This document shows positions 1 to 8,224 of a DNA stretch of 64,000 nt, one piece after another (the stretch's first letter is position 1; every line of letters starts with the position of its first letter). Below the pieces are notes generated by a model. It was not told where the DNA came from. It searched no databases and saw only the letters and a list, made by a program, of their open reading frames with translations. The DNA comes from WHTI01 sp963826105 (GTDB lineage: Bacteria; Actinomycetota; CADDZG01; WHSQ01), in contig CAWGWA010000008.1 in NCBI GenBank assembly GCA_963826105.1, forward strand, positions 1 through 64,000, given 5' to 3'. The translations under genes were made by a program, and so were the position numbers.

Positions 1-561
1 CTCCCAGAGGGAGTCGCCGGCGTGGGAGGCGAGCGCCCCGAACACGTCGGGACGGCGCATCGGCACGACCATCGCCCCGTAGCCGCCCGACGACTTGCCG
101 GTCAGGCCGCGGTGCTCGCGATCCGCGAGCGTCGGGTAGCGCTCGTCGACGAACGGGACGATCTCGTCGCAGAGGTGGTCCATGTAGGGGCCCGTTCCGG
201 CTGAGTTGAGGTACTGCGAGCCGCCGACCGAGGTCCAGGCGTCCACGAACACGATGATCCCGGCCGGGCAGTCGCCGTCGGCGAACATCGCGTCCAGTCG
301 CTCGATCATCGTCGGCTCGAGCATGGGGCGGTTGAGCCACATGTCGACCTGGCCGGTGAAGCCCTGGATCACGTAGACGCTCGGGACCGCTTCGGCAGCG
401 GCGACACCGGGCGCGCGATAGACGTACAGCGGCCGGCGAGCGGGGTCGCCGAGCGGGTTGTCCGCGAGCAGCTCGGAGTCCACGACGAACTTGTCGAGCT
501 CGCCGTGCAGCGGGCGCTCCCACGGCGCGCCGGCGGGGCCGTCGACCTCGCGGAGCGCCAC
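1..561 (-). CDS. Putative esterase (alpha/beta hydrolase), 3' end cut by window edge
   Basis: The minus-strand frame begins at a GTG at 561 and stays open to the window edge, so the C-terminal part is missing. The translation has the look of the esterase D/enterochelin-esterase superfamily: an early hydrophobic strand (PSVYVIQGFTG), then IIVFVDAWTS, and the nucleophile elbow GKSSGGYGA encoded around 75-105. The serine of that elbow is the expected catalytic residue; the acid and histidine would lie further on, and only HAGDS is visible near the edge. The GTG overlaps the stop of the YbaK-like gene upstream, so the two are probably one transcript. The substrate cannot be told. This belongs to the error-rich segment 1-4570, so the frame may hide indels. 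Confidence 0.7.
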   Translation of the reverse strand, partial: MALREVDGPAGAPWERPLHGELDKFVVDSELLADNPLGDPARRPLYVYRAPGVAAAEAVPSVYVIQGFTGQVDMWLNRPMLEPTMIERLDAMFADGDCPAGIIVFVDAWTSVGGSQYLNSAGTGPYMDHLCDEIVPFVDERYPTLADREHRGLTGKSSGGYGAMVVPMRRPDVFGALASHAGDSLWE

Positions 562-1046
562 TACTCGCCGACGTCCGGGACCTTCGCCCCGGTACAGGTC
601 GCGAGCTCTTGCGGGTCGGCGCAGAAGAGCGAGTGCGGGTCGCCGCCGGCGGCCCAGACGCGCTCGTGGCGCAGCAGCGCCTCGTCGAAGATGACCGGCA
701 GGCCGTGGCCGAACGGCGGCACGCCGCCGATCGCGAAGCCGGTCGCGGCGCGCACCTCGTCGGGGGAGGCCTGGCGGACCTCGGCGACGTCGAGCGCGTC
801 GGCGAGCTTGTCGGTGTCGATCCGGTGCGCGCCGGAGGCGATGCACGACGACCGGGTCGCCGTCGGCGACGAACACGATCGACTTCGCGATCTCGCCTCC
901 TTGCAGCCGACCGCCGTGGCGGCGTCCTGCACGGTGCGCGTGGACGAGTCCAGCCGCTGGACCTCGACCTCGAGCCCGAGCTCCCGGGCGTTGATGATCA
1001 CGCTCTCCTTCACGCGCGTCACCTCGAGCCGTCGTGGTGCGGGCAT
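561..1046 (-). CDS. YbaK/EbsC-type aminoacyl-tRNA deacylase-like protein (frame broken)
   Basis: The protein matches the YbaK/prolyl-tRNA editing domain family, which hydrolyses misacylated tRNAs. Seen in the sequence: LDSSTRTVQDAA near the N-terminus, GAHRIDTDKLADAL, then TGFAIGGVPPFGH and ALLRHERVWAAGGDPHSLF, all hallmarks of the fold. Between about 870 and 915 the frame reads as an Arg/Ser-rich string where the family has a KS-V/I-hydrophobic strand, so two compensating indels are likely there. ATG 1046 is used because it precedes the first conserved helix; a GTG slightly downstream is possible. The stop overlaps the esterase start and the 5' end overlaps the acyltransferase, which suggests an operon. 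A second YbaK-like gene lies at 37484 in the other genome segment. Confidence 0.7.
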   Translation of the reverse strand: MPAPRRLEVTRVKESVIINARELGLEVEVQRLDSSTRTVQDAATAVGCKEARSRSRSCSSPTATRSSCIASGAHRIDTDKLADALDVAEVRQASPDEVRAATGFAIGGVPPFGHGLPVIFDEALLRHERVWAAGGDPHSLFCADPQELATCTGAKVPDVGE

Positions 1047-2456
1047 CGCGGCCGGCGCTCCGACAGCTCCACGCCGGCCGCCTCGGCCAGCTCCGCGAGC
1101 GACGCGCGCAGGTCCTCGGCGAGCTCGTCGAGGTCGTAGAGCAGCGTCGTAGTCGCCGACGAGCCCGAAGTTGATCCGGCCGTTGTAGCTCATGAGCGCG
1201 ATGCCGAGCCCCTGGTCTCTTCGCCAGCGGGACCATCGGGAACGGGTCGATCATCTCGCGGCCCATCAGGTAGAGCGGGAACTGCGGGCCGGGCACGTTC
1301 GTGACGACGAGGTTGAAGAAGCGCTGGCGCGAGATCAGCCGCGCCGCCTGGCCCATGATCGTCGGCGGCGCGAAGCCGGTCAGCTCGGTGAGCACCTGGG
1401 CGCCGACGGCCTGGCCGCCGCTCTTCAGGTCCCTCATCTCCTCGCGCACGATGTCGAGCCGCGCGACGGGCTCCTGGCACCAGACCGGCAGCGGCGCCAT
1501 CATCGCCGCGACCTGGTTGCCGAGCGCGCCGCGCTCGGCTCCGCGCGCACGCTCACCGGCACCATCGCCTTGAGCTCGAGCCCGTCGGTCGCCGGCCGCG
1601 GCGGCGCAGGTGGCGGCCGAGCGCGCCGGCCACGGTGGCGAGCACGACGTCGTTGACGGTGCCGCCGAGCTCGTCCTTGATCGCCTTGACGTCGGCGAGG
1701 TCGGCGCGCACCCAGGTGAAGCGGCGGTGCGGGCCGATCGGGCCGTTGTAGGGGGTCGGCGGCGCGGGGTTGAGGCCGGCCCACGCCATCGCCCCGACGC
1801 CGACGGCGGCTCGCGCAGCGCCTCGACCGCGCGCCGCGGCGCCCGGACAGCGGCGCGCAGCGCTGCGGCCGATCTCGGCGGGCACGGTCGCGCGCTCGAC
1901 CAGCGCCTCGCCGAGCAGCTGGGCGCGGGAGGGCAGCGGGCGCGGGCAGCCAGCGGTCGCCGGGGTCGGCGGGCGCGGCGGGCTCGGCCGAGGTGTCGAA
2001 CAGCACCGACACGATGTCGATGCCCGAGATGCCGTCGACGAGCGCGTGGTGGGTCTTCGCGAGCAGCGCGAAGCGCGCCGCCCTCGAGCCCCTCGACCAG
2101 CCAGATCTCCCAGAGCGGCTTGTCGCGGTCGAGCTGCTGCGAGAACACGCGCCCGGCGAGCGCGCGCAGCTGGTGCTCGGTGCCGGGGGCGGGGAGCGCG
2201 GTGGAGCGGACGTGGTAGCGCAGGTTCAGGTGCGGGTCGTCGACCCACGCGCGGGCGGCCCTGGCCGAACGGCACGAACGCCAGCCGCTGGCGGTAGCGC
2301 GGCACCAGGTGCAGGCGGCGCTCGATCGCCTCGAGCAGCTCGTCGTACGGGGGCGGGTCGCCGTCGAACAGCATCACCGACGCCACGTGCATGTGCGCGG
2401 CGGCGTCCTCCAGGTGCAGGAAGGACGCGTCGAGCCCGGTAAGGCGGTCTCGGCAC
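1019..2456 (-). CDS. Wax ester synthase/acyl-CoA:diacylglycerol acyltransferase (frameshifted)
   Basis: WS/DGAT enzymes make wax esters or triacylglycerol from acyl-CoA at the membrane. The sequence shows the N-terminus (LTGLDASFLHLED, then HMHVASVMLFDG), the catalytic motif HHALVDG encoded near 2030-2055, and the C-terminal block SYNGRINFGLVGD near 1160-1190, followed by an acidic helix that ends at a TGA at 1019. These pieces lie in several frames, so the gene carries at least four indels. The total length fits a family member of about 470 residues. The start is uncertain: GTG 2456 is close to the conserved N-terminus but in a shifted frame. It overlaps the YbaK-like gene downstream. Storage-lipid enzymes of this kind are common in actinobacteria. 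Confidence 0.8.
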
Positions 2457-2539
2457 TGGAATTTAGCTTCGCAGGGAGCAGCGGTTTCGGCGCACGCTCG
2501 TGACCGCGGTCACACAAGTCGGAGTGAGCGCCTAGCCTA

Positions 2540-2553
2540 CGAACAGTTGTTCG
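2540..2553. promoter_or_regulatory. LexA-like palindrome upstream of the riboswitch
   Basis: CGAAC-AGTT-GTTCG is a perfect 5-bp inverted repeat with a 4-base spacer, the layout of the actinobacterial SOS box. It ends just before the first paired strand of the c-di-AMP aptamer. Whether LexA binds it, or whether it is a chance palindrome near the transcription start, cannot be settled from sequence. Confidence 0.4.
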
Positions 2554-2702
2554 ATCCGGCCTCGCCGAACCGCCGCTCCCCTGGAGCGGGAGGCGGGGGA
2601 ACCAATGCCACGTAGGGGCGAATCCGCCGCCGTGAGCCGGCGTAGCGCGTCACGCGCGAGCCCGACAGCTAACTCCGTAGGCAAGGGGCCGGGAGAAGGA
2701 GG
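2554..2702 (+). promoter_or_regulatory. c-di-AMP riboswitch (ydaO/yuaA class)
   Basis: The leader contains the conserved landmarks of the ydaO aptamer in order: GGGGGAACC, GGGGCGAATCC, a variable GC-rich hairpin, GTAGC, then CCCGACAGCTAACTCCGTAGGC and a purine-rich GGGAGAAGGA. CCGGCC at 2556-2561 can pair with GGCCGG at 2687-2692 to close the aptamer (P1), and CGCTCC/GGAGCG forms the first internal hairpin. In actinobacteria this class commonly precedes cell-wall hydrolase or RpfA-type genes, and here an RlpA-like wall protein follows. The P1 3' strand lies next to the ribosome binding site of that gene, so ligand binding could limit translation or transcription. The expression platform is not clear. 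Confidence 0.9.
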
Positions 2703-2713
2703 TTCTCCGCAAA

Positions 2714-3626
2714 GTGAAACGCGCATTAGCGCGCGCGGCAGCTGTTCGCATCTGCGCTCCTCGCCGCGTGCTTGGATCACAGGAACCGCCTACGCCGCCA
2801 CCAGCGCGCCGAGCAGACCGCGCCGATCGGGCGTCACGATGGCCCGAGCCGGCCAGAGCGACCGGTGGCCTACGGCCGAGCCGGCTGCACCTGGACGGTC
2901 GGGTGACGGAGCGCCGGGCGCGGACGTGCGCCTCGAGCACGCCCGCGCGGCAGGGCTGGCGGCCGGTGGCCGAGCACCAGAGCGCCGGCGACGGCTCATA
3001 CAAGTTCGCCGTCCGCGCCGAGCGCTCGGGCTCCTACCGTGCCGTGAGCGACGCGGGCGCCTCGGCGCCGCGCCGGGTCACGGTGGTGGCCCGGATCGGC
3101 GGCAAGCCACGCCGCCACGTGCCGTGGTCGAAGGTGCGCGTCGGGCGCGCTGCGCCCGGCGCAGGCCGGCCGCAAGGTCCGGCTGCAGGTGCGAGCGGCG
3201 GGCGCTGGCGGACCGTGGACCGGGCGCGAATCCGGTCGGGCGGCCGCTTCACGCGCCGCCTGGCGGCCGGGCGGTCGGGAGCCTTCAGGCTCGCGTGCCG
3301 CTTCGCGGGCGACCGCGCCAACGGCGGGGCCAGCCGAAGGTCTGCCGAGCGTGCACGTCTACCGGCCCGGCGCCGCCTCGTGGTACGGCCCCGGCCTGTA
3401 CGGCAAACGCATGGCCTGCGGGCACGATCACGCTCGAGCATCTGGGCGTGGCGAACAAGTCGATGCCCTGCGGCACCGCGTCACGCTCCGCTACCGCGGC
3501 CGCTCGGTCACCGCCCGGTGATCGACCGCGGCCCGTACGCCGCCGGCCGCGAGTGGGACCTGACGCCGGCCACGAAGAACCGGCTCGGCTTCGGGTCCAC
3601 CGGCACCGTTGGGTACGAACCGCTAG
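2714..3626 (+). CDS. RlpA-like secreted double-psi beta-barrel protein (frameshifted)
   Basis: The gene starts at a GTG with a strong GGAGAAGGAGG 11 bases upstream. The C-terminal part shows the RlpA/3D-type double-psi beta-barrel: ASWYGPGLYGKRMACG, then LGVANKSMPCG, VTLRYRGRSV and VIDRGPYA followed by WDLTPAT. RlpA-type domains bind or cleave peptidoglycan glycan strands. The middle part has two repeats of the SYKFAVRAERSGSYR kind, looking like extracellular beta domains. The pieces lie in different frames, so several indels are present, and the N-terminal signal peptide is scrambled. Its end overlaps the convergent polymerase IV gene in a shared CTAG at 3623-3626. The c-di-AMP riboswitch directly upstream ties it to cell-wall and turgor control. 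Confidence 0.75.
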
Positions 3627-4570
3627 AGCGAGAGCTCGAGCTGGTCCTCGGAGGGAGGCGGCGGGCGCTGCCCGCCGCCCTTCGTCGAGCCCCGCCACGC
3701 GCACCCCGAGCAGCCGCACCGGGCGGCGCGGGTCGAGCTCGCGCAGCAGCTCGAGCGCGACTGCCCGAGCACGGTGCGCTCGTCGTTCACCGGCGCTCGA
3801 TCGTCTTCGCCCGCGTGACGGTGGAGAAGTCGTCGTAGCGCACCTTGATCCCGATCGTGCGCCCGGCTGCGTCCTGGCGCTGAAGGCCCTCGCAGAGCCC
3901 GTGCCGCCAGCCGTCGAGCACCGGCTCGAGCGCCTCGAGCCCGAGCAGGTCGCGGTCGAACGTCGTCTCGCGAGGACTCCGACTTGGCGATCCGCACGCT
4001 CGAGCGGCCGGTCGTCCTCGAAGCGCGCGAGCCGGCCGAGGTGGGGGCCGAGGTTGCCGCCGAACCACTGCCGCGAGCGTTGTCCGGGTGTCCGGCCAGC
4101 GCGCCAGCGTCTGGATCCCGCGCTGCTCCAGCCGCCGACGGTCTTCGGGCCGATCCCGGGGATCAGGGCGGGGGAGGTCTCGGCGAAGCGCTCGCACGCC
4201 TCCTCGCGGGTCAGCACGAGGAACCCGTCCGGCTTGTCGGCATCGGAGGCCACCTTCGCGACGAGCTTGTTCGGCCCGATCCCGATCGAGCAGACGAGGC
4301 CCGTCTCCTCGGTCACCGCCGCCTTCACCCGCCGCGCGGCCGCCCGGTGCGGTCGAGCCCGTCAGGTCGAGGTAGGCCTCGTCGAGCCCGACGACCTCGA
4401 CCCGCTCGACCTGGGCGCGGAGCACGGCCATCACGTCGTTCGAGCGCTCGCGGTAGAGCTCGAAGTCGGGCGGGAGGAAGACGCGTCGGGGCACAGCCGG
4501 CGCGCGCGCTCGGCCGGCGTGGCGGAGAAGATCCCGAACTTGCCGCGCCTCGTAGCTGGCGGTCGTCAGG
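3623..4570 (-). CDS. dinB: DNA polymerase IV (Y family), 5' end lost at the join, frameshifted
   Basis: Translesion polymerase. Visible in pieces across frames: TASYEAR at the very start, LPPDFELYRERS, the catalytic VGLDEAYLDLTG block with its Asp-Glu pair, SIGIGPNKLVAKVASDADKPDG, and the helix-hairpin-helix IPGIGPKT. The little-finger part ends with DQLELSL at 3623. The family N-terminus, including the first catalytic Asp of the MHVDLDAFF type, is absent: about 40 residues before TASYEAR are replaced by the rho reading frame. At least three indels lie inside the gene. The missing start and the sudden switch to rho are the main evidence for a chimeric contig. Confidence 0.8.
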
Positions 4571-4580
4571 AAGCCGTAGC
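4555..4580. other. Chimeric junction between two genomes
   Basis: Reading the minus strand, the rho frame (GILDLLPEGYGFL) continues directly into TTASYEAR, which belongs to DNA polymerase IV. To the left, genes are broken every few hundred bases and are very G+C rich; to the right, breaks are much rarer. Neither rho nor dinB is complete. A short stretch reading LTT fits either protein and may be the microhomology of the join. The exact base cannot be fixed from sequence alone. Confidence 0.7.
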
Positions 4581-5148
4581 CCTCGGGAAGGAGGTCGAGG
4601 ATCCCGGTCCTGACCTCTGCGTTCGGATCGTCCTCGACCTCGGCGTCGTCGTAGTCCTGGTACCGCTGCGGTGCGACGTTGCCGGAACCCGGGCCCGGAC
4701 CCTGACCGCCCCCACGGCGCCGACGTCTGCGGCGACCTTGGCCCCCGCCGGGACCGTCCGCCTTCTCGCGCGGCCGGTTGCGGTTGCCACCTTGGTTCTG
4801 GTTGCGGTTGCGATTGTTGTTACGGGGGTCGTCGCGACGGTCGCGATCGTCGTGAGCGTTCTCGTCACGGACTCCCGTCGACTCGGACGGGGCAGCACCT
4901 TCAAGTGGAGGTGCGGTTTCGCGCTTCCGTTCCTGAGTCGAACCCGGCTCGGGTGATGTTACGGCCGAAGCACTCTCGCGCTTCGAGCTGCCGTTACCTC
5001 CACCCGACGACGGCTTGTTGCCCGCGATCTTCTCGATGATCTCGGCCTTCTTGAGGCCGTTCACCTTGAGATCGAGGGACTTGGCGATCGTCTTGAGTTC
5101 GGCGACGCCTTTCTCTTCTAGAACGCTCTTGTTCAGCGTCTCTGACAA
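4566..5148 (-). CDS. rho: Transcription termination factor Rho, N-terminal part only
   Basis: The protein begins MSETLNKSVLEEKG and has the SAP-like Rho N-domain (LKTIAKSLDLKVNGLKKAEIIEKI, seen as LKVNGLKKAEI). A long Arg/Asn/Gly-rich insertion follows, full of NRNQNQ and RRRRRRGG, which is typical of actinobacterial Rho. After it come VRTGILDLLPEGYGFL, the start of the RNA-binding OB fold. The rest of the OB fold and the whole ATPase domain are missing because the sequence switches to polymerase IV near 4570. ATG 5148 lies 3 bases after the transaldolase stop, so rho is the last visible gene of the thr-cDPG-tal operon. In other actinobacteria rho also follows thrB. Confidence 0.85.
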
Positions 5149-5151
5149 CTT

Positions 5152-5833
5152 CTATGCCTCCTGCATCGAGGAAGGCAGCTCGCCGAGATGCGGCTTAGCT
5201 GTCTCCCAGTCACTAGTGAATCTTTCAAAACCCGCATCGGTGAGCGGGTGCTTTACGAGGGACTCGAAGACCTTGAACGGCATCGTTGCGATGTCCGCTC
5301 CCATACGAGCCGACTCGACTACGTGGACCGGATGGCGAAGGCTCGCGGAAAGAACCTGAGTCTCGTACCCCTGGATCGAGTAGATCTCACAGATATCCGA
5401 AAGGACCCTGAGACCATCCGTGGAGATGTCATCCAGCCTACCCAAGAATGGGGAAACGATGTAAGCCCCCGCCTCGGCGGCCAGGATCGCCTGGCTGGGG
5501 GTGAAGGTCAGGGTGATGTTCACCTTGATCCCCTCGTCGGACAGGACCCGGCAGGCCCCGAGACCCCCAGGACGTCATCACGATCTTCACGACCGCGTTG
5601 TCGGCGATCTGGGCGATCTCACGGCCCTGCTTGACGATCACGTCGGTTTCGATCGAAGTCGTCTCGATCGAGACATCTCCGTCGACGACCGAGCAGATCT
5701 CTTTGACCAGGGGAAGGAAACCGGTCTCCTCCTTGCCGATCAGCGTCGGGTTCGTCGTTACCCCGCGCAACACGCCCCAGGAAGCGGCCTTCCGGATCTC
5801 TTCGAGGTTCGCGGAATCGATCGACAACTTCAT
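5152..5833 (-). CDS. Transaldolase, short MipB/TalC (fructose-6-phosphate aldolase-like) type, one frameshift
   Basis: This is a transaldolase of the roughly 220-residue subfamily, in which a lysine forms a Schiff base with dihydroxyacetone units. The N-terminal part reads MKLSIDSANLEEIR, then GVTTNPTL, then NAVVKIVMTSWG with the probable catalytic Lys in VVKIV. The C-terminal part reads NITLTFTPSQAILAAEAGA and SPFLGRLDD. The two parts are in different frames: the minus strand has TGGGGGTCTC near 5566-5571 where TGGGGTCTC restores SWGLGACRVL, so one extra G in a run explains the break. The ATG overlaps the 2-phosphoglycerate kinase stop as ATGA. It could be a true transaldolase or a fructose-6-phosphate aldolase. 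Confidence 0.88.
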
Positions 5834-6822
5834 GTAACCATCCCTTTCTCCGAGGACCGAGCTTCGACCGCTCGATCCAATAGCAGACCTTTCTCATCCG
5901 ATACCGAGACGCCTCGTTCGGCGCTCTCGAGTGCCTTCTCGATCACGATCTCGATGATCTTGGTGAGAGTTTCATCGAGGTCGTAGTGCGGAACTATCGG
6001 CACCCCTCGCATCAGAGCCGACGACACCATGTACTTCTGGAGTCTTCGGATCTTCTTGAACGACGCCAGATACCGGTCCTGGGGACGCATCCGAGCCTCT
6101 CGGCTGCGGAGGTAGAAGTGACTCTTGTGGAGCTCTTCGTCCTCCACCGTCACGAGCAGCGGTACCACTACGGCGTCGTCACTTTCGATGCTTTGCAGGA
6201 ACCCGGGAACGAGGTGAGCACCTTCGAGGATCAGATCGGTGCCCTCGGCGATGGCTCGGTTGATCAGAGACTGAGCGCCGACTGCGACAGCAGCGGCTTG
6301 CTCCCGGAACCCGATGATAAGCCTATCCCCTGAATGGGGGATCGGTTGTCTTACCGCTTCATCGGCATCGAACGACGACGAATAAAGGGTCGGGAACATC
6401 TGCTCGGTGAAGGCGCTCCGGAGTACCTCACGGACAGCATCGGTCGACACGACCCGGGTGATCCCCAGGCGGGTGGCCAACTGCGTGGCGATGGTCGACT
6501 TCCCCACGCCGGTGGCACCGGCGATCAGAACGATGATGGGGATATCGAGTTCGGCGACCGACTGCCACTTGATGAAACGCTCCGCGAAGCGATCCCCGGC
6601 CTCTCGGCGGAGGACCTCGAGCGTCAGATCGGTGAGGCTCTCGGCGGTGACCGTCTGGCGGTCGAGAGCAACGAGCTCCTCCTCGACCTTGTTGGCCACC
6701 GAATAGGCACGCCCGGGGGTCAACCCGGTCACCATCAGCTGCGACGCGGTGAGCCCCTTCGAGTACGGGAGACCATGCTCGTCCTCGGCGATGAAGATGT
6801 GCTTACGCCTGCGTTCGTTCAT
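5830..6822 (-). CDS. 2-phosphoglycerate kinase (first step to cyclic 2,3-diphosphoglycerate)
   Basis: In Methanothermus fervidus this enzyme phosphorylates 2-phosphoglycerate with ATP to 2,3-bisphosphoglycerate. The protein here has 330 residues. An ATP-cone-like domain occupies about residues 1-90 (KHIFIAEDEHGLPYSKGL, VANKVEEEL). A P-loop kinase follows, with Walker A GATGVGKST at 102-110, then STDAVREVLR and EGAHLVPGFL, as in 2-phosphoglycerate kinases. The start ATG overlaps the synthetase stop and the stop overlaps the transaldolase start, both as ATGA, so the three proteins are translationally coupled. No frame break is seen. Alternatives are another P-loop small-molecule kinase with an ATP-cone, but the partner gene next door makes the assignment strong. 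Confidence 0.85.
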   Translation of the reverse strand: MNERRRKHIFIAEDEHGLPYSKGLTASQLMVTGLTPGRAYSVANKVEEELVALDRQTVTAESLTDLTLEVLRREAGDRFAERFIKWQSVAELDIPIIVLIAGATGVGKSTIATQLATRLGITRVVSTDAVREVLRSAFTEQMFPTLYSSSFDADEAVRQPIPHSGDRLIIGFREQAAAVAVGAQSLINRAIAEGTDLILEGAHLVPGFLQSIESDDAVVVPLLVTVEDEELHKSHFYLRSREARMRPQDRYLASFKKIRRLQKYMVSSALMRGVPIVPHYDLDETLTKIIEIVIEKALESAERGVSVSDEKGLLLDRAVEARSSEKGMVT

Positions 6823-8180
6823 CCTTCTTCTTTCTCGTAGCGCTCACGCGCCAGTTCCGCCGCCCAGGTGATGACGCTCTCGGGGTCGTCCCCCTCGATG
6901 CCTACCGGAACGTTGTCCATGTAGATGACTTCCATCCCCAGATCGAGTGCCCGTCTAGTCGCAACGTCGATCGCTGCTGCCTTTATCTCGCAGAGAAGCG
7001 TGTCTGCTCCCCCCTTGCCGATGCTCTGGATATCGGCTTCGAGCCGTTCACGGTCGGATAGCGAGTGGCTGATACCGACCACCTTGCAGCCGTGCTTCTC
7101 CTCGAGATGTCGTGAGATCGACTCGCCGGCAGCTTCGGGAGCAGTCGTGGCTACAAAGACCGCCATTCCTTGGACGGGGAGGGTGGGTGCGGGACGGAAC
7201 ACCGTTCGCACCACCCGGATCGCCTCCCGGGACCCCCCACTTCGCCTCGCCGGGCGGAACGAATCTTGGATACGCCTCGCAACCTGCGAGATCTGGGAGG
7301 GAGTACCGAAAGGGTACTCACACATACTAACCATGACGAAGTCGGCAAGCAACATCCGGTAGGGCCCCAGGTATCCGGCCAGATACTCCTCCGGGATGGA
7401 GGCCGGAACCACGAGACCGGTCGCATCCGCGTGCGCGGGCGGTATCGAGGCCCCCGAGCCCTCGAGGATCGTGAGATCGGCCGGGATGGTGTTCGCTACC
7501 TCGATACCTCTCGGAACGTTCGAGATCCCGATCCCGCCGGCGAGACCTCCACCGCATCTCCGGCACCCGACCGTAGGGACACGAGAAAGCATCGCGTCCT
7601 CGATGTAGTCCGAAGCGGCGTGGCGGCCTTGGTCGGCCAGTGCCAGGAGATCGCTCGGAGTGAGTTCGATCTCGTCGCCGCGAAGCACCTCCGGTTCCTC
7701 CGGGCCCCCGCGCCCCATCGCCACGACCACAGGCCTTATCCCCGCCGCCGTCAAGGTCCGGGCGGCGAACCCGGCGACCGCGGTCTTGCCGGTCCGTTTG
7801 CCGGTACCGATGATCGCGAGGCTCGGGCGGTCGGCGAGATGAGGTCGGTCCGGGGGCGTGAACCGGAAGTCCATCCCCCGGTACGGGACCCCCCGGTAGA
7901 GCGCGATCGAGATCAGTTCGTGTCGACGCCGGTAGTCGAGCACCGGTTCGTCGGAGAGGTCGACGATCTCGTCCGGCGCGAGTTCGAGGATCGCGGTGTC
8001 CAGCAGTGCGCGTGGATCGCCACCGGACCGGACCGGGATGTCGCCATAGGCACCGACCCCACCGGCGGGGAGCTTCTCCCGGCCGCCGACCAGGACCGCG
8101 GCCAGAACCTCATCGGCTCCGCTCGCTAACTCCGTCAGAGCGGAAGCAACGACCGGTGGATAGTGTTCGCCGTCGACCAC
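6819..8180 (-). CDS. cpgS: Cyclic 2,3-diphosphoglycerate synthetase
   Basis: The enzyme closes 2,3-bisphosphoglycerate to cyclic 2,3-diphosphoglycerate with ATP. The protein opens VDGEHYPPVV, as in methanogen synthetases, and has a nucleotide-binding loop GTGKRTGKT at about residues 125-133, a MGRGGPEEPEV block, GCRRCGGGLAG and a SGASIPPAHADA segment. Length (453 residues) fits the family. The true start is uncertain: the first standard codon after an in-frame TAG is the GTG at 8180, but the nine codons before it read EIRFLVV, a natural first beta strand, and AGGAAGAG sits just before them. An unusual or mis-read start codon near 8204 is possible. It lies 44 bases after thrB and overlaps the kinase gene. 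Confidence 0.85.
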   Translation of the reverse strand: MVDGEHYPPVVASALTELASGADEVLAAVLVGGREKLPAGGVGAYGDIPVRSGGDPRALLDTAILELAPDEIVDLSDEPVLDYRRRHELISIALYRGVPYRGMDFRFTPPDRPHLADRPSLAIIGTGKRTGKTAVAGFAARTLTAAGIRPVVVAMGRGGPEEPEVLRGDEIELTPSDLLALADQGRHAASDYIEDAMLSRVPTVGCRRCGGGLAGGIGISNVPRGIEVANTIPADLTILEGSGASIPPAHADATGLVVPASIPEEYLAGYLGPYRMLLADFVMVSMCEYPFGTPSQISQVARRIQDSFRPARRSGGSREAIRVVRTVFRPAPTLPVQGMAVFVATTAPEAAGESISRHLEEKHGCKVVGISHSLSDRERLEADIQSIGKGGADTLLCEIKAAAIDVATRRALDLGMEVIYMDNVPVGIEGDDPESVITWAAELARERYEKEEG

Positions 8181-8224
8181 GACAAGGAAACGGATCTCGA
8201 AACTCTCTTCCTACGGCTCGGGGA

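Noticed and set aside
2605..4956. A 783-codon open frame on plus
   Set aside because: It runs across the riboswitch, the wall-protein gene, polymerase IV and rho in the wrong frames; its Arg/Ala/Pro-rich translation is a shadow of GC-rich DNA.
3787..5148. A genuine Rho-polymerase IV fusion protein
   Set aside because: Both partners are incomplete, the polymerase part then shifts frame, and error rate and composition change at the join; a chimeric contig explains this better.
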